Below, in pieces: positions 57,059-64,000 of a DNA stretch of 64,000 nt; position 1 is the stretch's first letter, and each line of letters opens with the position of its first letter. The translations under genes were made by a program, and so were the position numbers. Under the pieces are notes generated by a model. That model searched no databases. It saw only the letters and a list, made by a program, of their open reading frames with translations, and was not told where the DNA came from. Source of the stretch: JAWWPG01 sp037719575 (GTDB lineage Bacteria > Actinomycetota > Actinomycetes > Propionibacteriales > Nocardioidaceae); NCBI GenBank assembly GCA_037719575.1, contig JBBJMF010000003.1:23741-87740 (forward strand), read 5' to 3'.

Positions 57059-58638
57059 CCAAGCCCGTCGTGCTCATCGCCGAGGAGCTGAGCCCCGCCA
57101 CGGTCGAGGCGCTGGGTCCGGACTTCGAGATCAGGCACTGCAACGGGACCGACCCCGACGAGCTGCTGGCGGCGATCACCGACGTCGACGCGGTCCTGGT
57201 GCGCAGCGCCACGACTGTCGACGCGGAGGTGCTGGAGGCCGCCAAGGCGTTGAAGGTCGTCGCCCGGGCAGGCGTCGGTCTCGACAACATCGACGTCGGC
57301 AGGGCGACCCAGGCCGGCGTCATGGTGGTCAACGCTCCTACCTCGAACATCGTGAGCGCCGCCGAGCTCGCGGTCGGTCTGCTCCTCGCCGCGGCCCGCA
57401 ACATCGCGCCGGCGAGCGCGTCGCTTCGCAGTGGTGAGTGGAAGCGCAGCAGGTTCGCCGGTATCGAGCTGTTCGAGAAGACACTCGGCATCGTGGGCTT
57501 CGGCAAGATCGGGGTGCTCGTCGCCCAGCGGCTCAGCGCTTTCGGGATGCATGTGATCGCCTACGACCCCTTCGTGCAGCCCGGCCGGGCCGCCCAGCTC
57601 GGGGTCAGGTTGGTACCGCTCGACGAGCTGATGGCCGAGGCCGACTTCATCTCCGTCCACCTGCCCAAGACCCCCGAGACGACAGGGCTGATCGGCGCCG
57701 AGCAACTGGGCCGCTGCAAGGCGACGACCGTCATCGTCAACGCCGCCCGCGGTGGCATCGTCGACGAAGGCGCCCTGTACCACGCCCTCAAGGAGGGCCG
57801 GATCGCGGCGGCCGGGCTCGACGTCTTCGCCGTCGAGCCGTGCACCGACTCCCCGCTTTTCGAGCTCGACAATGTGGTGGCGACCCCGCACCTGGGCGCC
57901 TCGACCGAAGAGGCGCAGGAGAAGGCGGGGATCTCGGTGGCGAACTCCGTGCGGCTGGCCTTGAGCGGTGAGCTGGTCCCGGACGCCGTGAACGTGCAGG
58001 GCGGCGTGATCGCGGAAGACGTGCGGCCGGGCATCCCGCTCACCGAGAGCCTCGGCCGCATCTTCAGCGCCCTCGCCGGCGAGATCGCCCAGCAGCTCGA
58101 CGTCGAGGTGTGCGGCGAGATCACCCAGCACGATGTCCTGGTCCTGGAGCTCGCGGCCCTCAAAGGCGTGTTCGTCGACGGTGTCGACGAGACCGTGTCA
58201 TACGTCAATGCCCCGGTCCTGGCCGAGGAGCGGGGACTGGCCGTCCGGCTGGTCACCGACCCGGTGAGCAGCGACCACCGCAACCTCGTCACGCTTCGCG
58301 GCACCCTCTCGGACGGTACGACGATCTCGGTCTCGGGCACGCTGGTCGGGATCCACCAGCGTGAGCGGCTCGTCGAGGTCAACGGCTACGAGGTCGACCT
58401 GGAGCCCACCGGTCACCTGGTATTCGTGACCTATGACGACCGGCCGGGCATGGTCGGGGCGGTCGGCAGCATCCTCGGTGCGGCCGACATCAACATCGCG
58501 GGCATGCAGGTGTCCCGCGAGACCCGCGGGGGCCTGGCGCTCGTCGCGCTCCGCCTCGACTCGGCCCTGCCCGGGCACGTGCTCGACGAGATTGCCGGGC
58601 ACCTGGACGCGAAGCTGGCGCGCAGCATCGACCTCTAG
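57055..58638 (+). CDS. serA: D-3-phosphoglycerate dehydrogenase
   Basis: First step of serine synthesis. It has 527 residues with the actinobacterial long form: substrate/NAD domains, the ASB domain and a C-terminal ACT domain. VVARAGVGLDNIDV, GIVGFGKIGVLVAQRL (NAD site), VNAARGGIVDEGAL (Arg), VFAVEPCTDSP (Glu) and VATPHLGASTEEAQ (His) form the active site; the ACT domain with DDRPGMVGAVGSILG binds serine for feedback inhibition. GTG start overlapping the IlvC-like stop. In other actinobacteria ilvB-ilvN-ilvC-serA are often together, so the odd IlvC homologue holds the usual place. Confidence 0.95.
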   Translation: MTKPVVLIAEELSPATVEALGPDFEIRHCNGTDPDELLAAITDVDAVLVRSATTVDAEVLEAAKALKVVARAGVGLDNIDVGRATQAGVMVVNAPTSNIVSAAELAVGLLLAAARNIAPASASLRSGEWKRSRFAGIELFEKTLGIVGFGKIGVLVAQRLSAFGMHVIAYDPFVQPGRAAQLGVRLVPLDELMAEADFISVHLPKTPETTGLIGAEQLGRCKATTVIVNAARGGIVDEGALYHALKEGRIAAAGLDVFAVEPCTDSPLFELDNVVATPHLGASTEEAQEKAGISVANSVRLALSGELVPDAVNVQGGVIAEDVRPGIPLTESLGRIFSALAGEIAQQLDVEVCGEITQHDVLVLELAALKGVFVDGVDETVSYVNAPVLAEERGLAVRLVTDPVSSDHRNLVTLRGTLSDGTTISVSGTLVGIHQRERLVEVNGYEVDLEPTGHLVFVTYDDRPGMVGAVGSILGAADINIAGMQVSRETRGGLALVALRLDSALPGHVLDEIAGHLDAKLARSIDL

Positions 58639-58661
58639 CGACGCCGTCGCACGACGTGCCC

Positions 58662-59228
58662 TCAGCGTTTGGCCGCGATGAGGACCGCCGCGTCGTCGGT
58701 GACCATCACCTCGACCGTGGTGAACCGTGCGTCCGTCAACCAGCCCTCTCGGACGGTGTCGACCCGGCCGTCGTAGATCGGCGGCCAGCATGCCGACGGA
58801 GTGAAGTCGTCGAGCACGACGACTCCTCCGGGCTCCAGCAGGTCAGCGACCTCGTCGGCCCCGGACCGCTTCGCCTCGGCCACGTCGAGGAACAGCAGGG
58901 AGAACGGCCCGCTGTGACGCAGCGACGCCCAGTCCCCCGTGATGACCTCCACCTTCGGGTCCTCGTTGAACAGGTCGGCCACGGCATCCGCCAGGTCGGG
59001 GTCGAGCTCCGCGGTGACGACGCTGCTCCCCTCCCGTGCGGCGCTCGACAGCCACGCAGCACCGACCCCACACCCCGTCCCGCACTCCCCGAGGCGGCCG
59101 GTGCGGCTGGCGGCCAGCGCTGCGAGCAGGCGCCCCGTCTCCAGGCGGCTGGACGTCACGAAACCCCGTCGGCGTGACAGGTCTAGCGCGCGTCGTACGA
59201 CGTCGGGCAGCTCCGCCGGCGCGCTCAC
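58662..59228 (-). CDS. O-methyltransferase-like SAM enzyme
   Basis: A 188-residue methyltransferase from the GTG at 59228 (SAPAELPDVVRRAL). GECGTGCGVGAAWLSSA is the SAM-binding loop, VVTAELDPDLADAVADLF the second strand and LLEPGGVVVLDDFTPSA the post-II region, as in class I O-methyltransferases near COMT. Size is at the lower end; the substrate cap is minimal. Convergent with serA, with 23 bp between stops. Confidence 0.8.
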   Translation of the reverse strand: MSAPAELPDVVRRALDLSRRRGFVTSSRLETGRLLAALAASRTGRLGECGTGCGVGAAWLSSAAREGSSVVTAELDPDLADAVADLFNEDPKVEVITGDWASLRHSGPFSLLFLDVAEAKRSGADEVADLLEPGGVVVLDDFTPSACWPPIYDGRVDTVREGWLTDARFTTVEVMVTDDAAVLIAAKR

Positions 59229-59277
59229 GGCACGAGTCTCGCACAACGGCCCGCCGGGCCGTCTCGGCTCGTAAGAC

Positions 59278-60148
59278 TCACGGAGCGCGAGCCAAGAACG
59301 CGACAAGCCGGCTCGCCAGGTCGTCAGCGGCGTCCTCGGCCATGTGGTGTCCGCTCTCGACGCCGCCTCCGCTCAGCTCGTCCGCCCAGGGTCGCCAGAC
59401 GGCGAGAACGTCGCCGTACAGGTCCTCCAGGTCGTCTTGGGTCGACCACAGCACCAGCGTCGGGCAGCCGACTCGTGTTCCAGCGTCCCGGTCGGCGTCG
59501 TCAGCGGCGCGGTCGACCCCGAGGCCCGCGCGATAGTCCTCGAGCATCGCGTGCACGGTGGCGGGGTCGTGGATCGCCCGGTGGTAGTCGGCGTAGTTCT
59601 CCGCGCCCATCCGCTCCGGGTCCCCGCCGTACCAGGCGTCCGGGTCCGCGAGAATCGTTTGCTCCGGCTTGGCGGGCTGGGCGAAGAAGAACCAGTGCCA
59701 CCAGGCGGTCGCGAACGTGGCATCGGCCCGCGACAGCGCTTCGGCGATCGGGACGCTGTCAAGAACTGCAAGATGGGTGACCGCCTCCGGCGTGTCCAGC
59801 GCCAGCCGGAGAGCGACGCAGCTTCCCCGGTCGTGGCCGACGACCGAGAACTGATCGTGACCCAGCGACCGCATCAGCGTGAGCATGTCGGCAGCCATCA
59901 CCCGTTTCGAGTACGGGCTGTGGTCGTCGGTGGTGGGCGGCTTCGACGACCTCCCGTACCCGCGGAGGTCGGGGCACACCACCGAGTGGCCCGCCGTGAC
60001 CAGCAGGGGCGCCACCCGGTGCCAGGTGGTGTGGGGTGCGGGGATGGCCGTGCAGCAGCAGGACCGGCGGGCCGTCGCCACCGTGACGCACCCGAAGGTG
60101 GACCCCGGCGTCGACGTCGACCCGGCCCTCGTCGAAGCCATCGAACAT
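59278..60148 (-). pseudogene. Haloacetate-dehalogenase-like hydrolase with one frameshift
   Basis: Alpha/beta hydrolase of the fluoroacetate dehalogenase type. The N-terminal 36 residues (MFDGFDEGRVDVDAGVHLRV, then PPVLLLHGHPRT) are in one frame; from HTTWHRVAPLL onward a second frame runs to the end. One extra G in the run at 60033-60036 explains the break. The nucleophile Asp is in VVGHDRGSCVALR, with the two Arg of the carboxylate site, and AWWHWFFFAQP carries the His-Trp halide pocket; the final His is in GVESGHHMAED. Fluorine or chlorine removal is inference. Confidence 0.75.
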
Positions 60149-60226
60149 GCCCCGATCATGCCGCACGGCGCGTCGTGCGGCTGACTCGATCTGGGTCTGC
60201 GCCGCCTCGTCGGCTACCGTTCTCGC

Positions 60227-61315
60227 ATGACGTGGTCGTCACCCATCACGGTCGAACGAAGTGCTGCGCCGGTCGCCGCCGCCCGGCGGGAGAAGATCCT
60301 CGAGGAGCCCGGGTTCGGGGTCTACTTCACCGACCACATGTTCGTCGCGTCCTGGACGCCCGACGCCCGCTGGCACGCGTCGAAGATCAAGCCCTACGGG
60401 CCGTTCAGCATCGACCCGGCCACCTCGGTCCTGCACTACGCGCAGGAGATCTTCGAGGGAATGAAGGCCTACCGCCACGCCGACGGCTCGGTCTGGCTCT
60501 TCCGTCCGGACTTGAACGCCGCGCGGTTCGTGCGGTCGGCAACGCGGCTCGCGCTGCCGCCACTCCCGGAGAGCGACTTCATCGCCGCGGTCGAGGCGTT
60601 GGTGAGGGCAGACCTGGACTGGGTTCCCGGTGGTGCTGAGAAATCGCTCTACCTGAGACCCTTCATGTTCGCCTCCGAGGTCTTCCTCGGCGTACGCGCG
60701 GCGAATGAGGTGACATTCGCCGTCATCGCGTCCCCCGCTGGCGCCTACTTCGGCGGGGGGGTCAAGCCGGTGACGATCTGGCTCAGCGAGGATCTGACCC
60801 GCGCGGCGCCTGGCGGCACCGGCGCGGCGAAGTGCGGCGGCAACTACGCGGCCAGCCTTTTCGCGCAGCAGGAAGCCTCAGCCCACCAGTGCGACCAGGT
60901 GGTGTTCCTCGATGCTGCCCGCCACGAGATGATTGAGGAGCTCGGCGGGATGAACCTCTTCCTGGTCTATGCCGACGGCTCGATCGTCACCCCTGAGCTG
61001 AACGACTCGATCCTCGCGGGCGTCACCCGCGCGTCGATCCTCGAGCTCGCGGACCACATGGGGCACAAGGTCGACGAACGCCCGATCGGAGTCCAGGAGT
61101 GGCGTGAAGGAGTCCGGAGCGGCGAGATCAGCGAGGTGTTCGCGTGTGGCACGGCCGCGGTTGTGACGCCGGTGGCCGCCCTCAGGTGGAGGGACGGCGA
61201 AGCGCACTCTCCGCTGCCCGCAGGCGAGGTGACACTCGGCCTGCGCGCCCGGCTGCTCGACATCCAGTACGGCCGGGTCGAGGACTCGCACGGCTGGATG
61301 CACCAGGTCAGCTAG
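60227..61315 (+). CDS. ilvE: Branched-chain amino acid aminotransferase
   Basis: Final transamination in leucine, isoleucine and valine synthesis. It has 362 residues, the actinobacterial type II form. The cofactor lysine lies in GGTGAAKCGGNYAASL, the phosphate-binding turns in ACGTAAVVTPVA, and LHYAQEIFEGMKAYR is the N-terminal family block. It lies 1.6 kb after serA in the same direction. Confidence 0.95.
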   Translation: MTWSSPITVERSAAPVAAARREKILEEPGFGVYFTDHMFVASWTPDARWHASKIKPYGPFSIDPATSVLHYAQEIFEGMKAYRHADGSVWLFRPDLNAARFVRSATRLALPPLPESDFIAAVEALVRADLDWVPGGAEKSLYLRPFMFASEVFLGVRAANEVTFAVIASPAGAYFGGGVKPVTIWLSEDLTRAAPGGTGAAKCGGNYAASLFAQQEASAHQCDQVVFLDAARHEMIEELGGMNLFLVYADGSIVTPELNDSILAGVTRASILELADHMGHKVDERPIGVQEWREGVRSGEISEVFACGTAAVVTPVAALRWRDGEAHSPLPAGEVTLGLRARLLDIQYGRVEDSHGWMHQVS

Positions 61316-61322
61316 GCGTCTG

Positions 61323-62789
61323 ATGGCCACGCCTGCGGCGCCGTCGACGCACACCGTCGGCCCCTACCGGCTGATCGGCCAGATCGGCGAGGGCGGCATG
61401 GGGGTCGTGTATCTCGCCCAGGCTCCGGACGACAGGCGGGTCGCCATCAAGATCCTGCGTCCCTCGGTTGTCGGCGACGCCCATGGCCGCGCCCGCCTGG
61501 CCCGAGAGGTCACCTCTCTTCGCCGAGTGCGATCGCCGCGCATCGCGGAGGTGTACGACGCCGACCCGTGGGGGGAGACGCCGTACGTCGTCACCCGCTA
61601 CGTGCCCGGGCCGTCCCTACGCGAGGTCGTGGACCAGCGCGGCACTCTCGGTGCTCTCGCCCTGACCCGCTTCGCCCACGGGCTCGCGCAGGCCCTCGTC
61701 GTCGTCCACCGGGCCGACGTGCTGCACCGCGACGTCAAGCCGTCCAACGTGCTCATCGAGGACGGCGAGCCGGTCCTCATCGACTTCGGCCTCGCCCAGC
61801 TCTCCGACGACATGACGTTGACGCAGACCGGCTGGTTGCTCGGCACGCCCGGCTATCTTGCGCCGGAGATCCTGTACGGCGACGGCCCGACGCCCGCCGC
61901 CGACGTGCATGCCTGGGCGGCCACCGTGACGTTCGCCGCCACTGGTCGGGGGCCCTACGGCACCGGTCCCGCGATCGCGATCATGGACCGCGCCCGCCGG
62001 GGAGAGTCCAACCTTGCTGGCGTGCCTCCGGGTCTCGCCGACGTCCTGGCCGCTGCGCTCCGCCCCGAGCCGAGCAACCGGCCAACGGCTCGACAGCTTG
62101 TCGAGTGGCTCGACGTCCGGCTCGCCGCCATGCCGGCACCCGTTGCGGTCCGGCCCCCCGAACTGCAGCCCAGCGCTCAGGAGTGGTTAGTCCCCCATGG
62201 CTCGACGGCGGCGATGGCGCCGTTGACGGCCGAGCCCCCCGACGAGGGGTCGAGACGGTGGCCACGGGTCGCGTTCTGGCTGTCGATGCTGCTGCTCATC
62301 GTCGCGGGTACGACGGTGGCTCCTCTGGTCACCGGGATGTGGGTGGTCTGCAGCGGTTGGGTCCTCCGCACGCTCGCCCTCGGGTCCGCGACTCTGCGGG
62401 CCCGTCGGGTTGCCCACGGGCACCGACGCCGGGACGAGACGTTGTGTGCGATTCTCATTCCCTGGTTCGCCTTACGAACGTCGCTGTCCAGTGGCATCAG
62501 TGCCCTGTGCGTGGCGGTGGCCGCGGCCAGCTTCGTCGCGCTCGCCCGGTTCGGCCCCGAGAGCGTCGAAACCCCCGCGCTGGTGAGCGCGGGGGTGATC
62601 GCCGCGCTCGCCGCGTGGGACGGCCCGCTCACGCGCGACGTGCGCCGCGGGGGACGAATCGTGACGGAAAACCTGCCGCGTTCAGGTCTCGCCTTTGCGA
62701 TCCTGGTCGTGCTGTTGCTGGCGCTGGCGACCGGCCTCTTCGCCGTCCAGCAGGTGACCGGTACGTCGTACGCGCCTTTCTCCGGCTGA
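61323..62789 (+). CDS. Membrane serine/threonine protein kinase
   Basis: A 488-residue Hanks-type kinase. GEGGMGVVY (glycine loop), VAIKILRP (ATP Lys), LHRDVKPSNVLIE (catalytic loop), VLIDFGLAQL (metal Asp) and GTPGYLAPEIL (activation segment) are all intact, so it should be active. After residue about 320 there are three or four membrane helices (FWLSMLLLIVAGTTVAPLVT, FAILVVLLLALATGLFAV at the end) instead of PASTA domains. It starts 8 bp after ilvE; the sensory input is unknown. Confidence 0.93.
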   Translation: MATPAAPSTHTVGPYRLIGQIGEGGMGVVYLAQAPDDRRVAIKILRPSVVGDAHGRARLAREVTSLRRVRSPRIAEVYDADPWGETPYVVTRYVPGPSLREVVDQRGTLGALALTRFAHGLAQALVVVHRADVLHRDVKPSNVLIEDGEPVLIDFGLAQLSDDMTLTQTGWLLGTPGYLAPEILYGDGPTPAADVHAWAATVTFAATGRGPYGTGPAIAIMDRARRGESNLAGVPPGLADVLAAALRPEPSNRPTARQLVEWLDVRLAAMPAPVAVRPPELQPSAQEWLVPHGSTAAMAPLTAEPPDEGSRRWPRVAFWLSMLLLIVAGTTVAPLVTGMWVVCSGWVLRTLALGSATLRARRVAHGHRRRDETLCAILIPWFALRTSLSSGISALCVAVAAASFVALARFGPESVETPALVSAGVIAALAAWDGPLTRDVRRGGRIVTENLPRSGLAFAILVVLLLALATGLFAVQQVTGTSYAPFSG

Positions 62790-63040
62790 GGCAGTCGCCC
62801 TCGATCGATGGGGCGAACTAGTGCCGCGTCAGGCAATGAACTGGTGGACCTACAAGGCCAAGGTTTGCTGCAGCCGGCACGTGCCGCGACCGGCAACGTT
62901 CGCGTTGTCTCGACGGAGTCCGAATCGGTAATCGAGCCGTCGACCATGTGCGACTGGATCTCGCCAACGACCGGCCAAGACCGGGATGACGGTAGATCGC
63001 GGCATCAACAGCCAGCCGGCCACGACCTCGAGGCCCGCGA

Positions 63041-63892
63041 TCAGCCATGGGTATCCAGGCCGTTGCGATCGAGCGCTGCTCGGATCTGGCTGAGCCACTC
63101 TGTGCCCAGCTGGCGCCCGTTTGGGAGTTGGTCGCCTCGATCCCAGCGCCACGTTGTGATCATCGCCAGCACGAGGATCCGGCACTCGCGTAGCAAGTCT
63201 TGATTGACACCCGGATAGTGCTCGCTGACTTCTTCGGGCGCATGGGCGAGGTCGAATTCGACAGGCCCACGGCAGCACGTCTCGAGGTCTATGAACAGCA
63301 GCCCGTTCTTCGTGGTGAGCACGTTGCCTGGGTGCGGCTCGCCGTGCAGTAGCTGCTCGGCGCCGCCGCGCTCGCCGATCACTCGTCTCAGGCTTCGTAA
63401 CGTGTTGCCGAGGAGCTCCCGGTCCGCGTCGGCGAGCGCCGGAGTGTGGTCGCGGCTTGCCACGAGTTGTTGGGCCTGCTCGACTCGATCCGTGAAGTGC
63501 GGCGTAGGGACATCGACCTTGCGCATGCCGGCATGCAGCCGCTCGAGCGCATTGGCGTAGTCGGCTGGTGAGACCTCTCGAAGCGTCGCAGGTTCGTAGT
63601 AGGTCCACAGCGTGACCACGAAGCCATCACGCTCGTAGACGCGTGGCTCCACTCGAGGCTCGAGAGCAGCCACTGGGCTCCCGGATTCGGCGAGCCGTTG
63701 AGCAAGCTCGATTTCGAACTGTGCGACCTGATGCGCTACGGGTGCCACCCGGGCCAGGACGTCACAAGGCAGCAGACGCAGAGTGAGCTTGTTCGAGTCA
63801 TGAAGAACGATCGCGTCGTCGACTGTCAGGTCAAGTGATGAGGCGGTCGACATGGCCGCAGCCATTGCACGCGGGACCTCTGACGCCTGCAT
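63041..63892 (-). CDS. Aminoglycoside-phosphotransferase-like kinase, atypical codons
   Basis: A 283-residue protein-kinase-fold small-molecule kinase. Catalytic loop LLHGEPHPGNVL (Glu replaces the usual Asp in HGD), then GLLFIDLETCCRGPVEFDLA (metal Asp). The N-lobe has TLRLLPCDVLARVAPVA. ATG 63892 is preceded by aggagac; an in-frame start at 63955 is possible. Unlike the rest of the window, many codons end in A or T, suggesting recent acquisition. Substrate unknown. The 250 bp between it and the kinase gene hold no recognisable feature. Confidence 0.75.
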   Translation of the reverse strand: MQASEVPRAMAAAMSTASSLDLTVDDAIVLHDSNKLTLRLLPCDVLARVAPVAHQVAQFEIELAQRLAESGSPVAALEPRVEPRVYERDGFVVTLWTYYEPATLREVSPADYANALERLHAGMRKVDVPTPHFTDRVEQAQQLVASRDHTPALADADRELLGNTLRSLRRVIGERGGAEQLLHGEPHPGNVLTTKNGLLFIDLETCCRGPVEFDLAHAPEEVSEHYPGVNQDLLRECRILVLAMITTWRWDRGDQLPNGRQLGTEWLSQIRAALDRNGLDTHG

Positions 63893-64000
63893 CGTCTCCT
63901 GGCCCTGTCCCTTGCGCGCTGCTGTACTCTCCAAGCGGTTCGACGTGGGCACCATACCAAGTTGTCGATAGAGAGCCGCGGTGGCGCGACGGGCGGGGCG

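Noticed and set aside
57055..58638. ilvB-ilvN-ilvC-serA branched-chain operon
   Set aside because: Only an altered IlvC homologue is present and no acetolactate synthase genes lie upstream; the gene before it is an Asp-box protein.

Overview
The window is chromosomal DNA of a very GC-rich (about 70%) actinomycete. Strong GC bias at third codon positions, many GTG starts, 4-bp ATGA/GTGA gene overlaps, the GlgE alpha-glucan operon, a DivIVA-like coiled-coil protein and the mnmA - metE-like - ligA - gatCAB gene order all fit Actinomycetota. A Nocardioidaceae-like organism is my guess and cannot be proven from the window. I found no rRNA, tRNA, CRISPR array, insertion sequence or prophage.

Layout. 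0-5.8 kb: a DivIVA-like protein, then acyl-CoA carbon metabolism: crotonyl-CoA carboxylase/reductase and methylmalonyl-CoA epimerase on the minus strand, divergent from a thiolase and MeaB. 5.9-13 kb: an exporter of two ABC ATPases and two very large FtsX-type permeases. 13-19.5 kb: a protein of unknown function, a MarR regulator, an isobutyryl-CoA mutase large subunit, a TetM/Otr(A)-like ribosomal protection GTPase and a CnoX-like thioredoxin-TPR protein. 19.8-30.3 kb: glgB, maltokinase, treS and glgE as one translationally coupled minus-strand operon, divergent from a glycogen phosphorylase. 30.3-32.9 kb: three small genes resembling type VII secretion accessory proteins, then an ECF sigma factor. 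33-35.4 kb: a coupled enoyl-CoA hydratase / methyltransferase / hexapeptide acyltransferase trio. 35.4-44.5 kb: a LapA-like protein, etfBA, an ABC-F protein, a nucleotidyltransferase, cysteine desulfurase, mnmA, a hydrolase and a MetE-like protein.

44.5-52.0 kb holds ligA, an amino acid permease, a HIT protein and gatC-gatA-gatB. Nearly every gene there is broken by several single-base indels, mostly in G/C runs, while genes on both sides are intact. Because ligA and gatCAB are core genes, the likely cause is a stretch of poor sequence rather than gene decay.

52-64 kb: a propeller-like unknown, a 2-hydroxyacid dehydrogenase, a PadR regulator divergent from an Asp-box repeat protein, a shortened IlvC-like protein lacking catalytic and cofactor residues coupled to serA, an O-methyltransferase, a frameshifted haloacetate-dehalogenase-like hydrolase, ilvE, a membrane Ser/Thr kinase and an APH-family kinase with atypical codon use.

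The strongest candidates for something undescribed are the IlvC-like pseudoenzyme fused into the serA transcript, the WXG-like three-gene module beside the sigma factor, and the leader region before the ribosomal protection gene.
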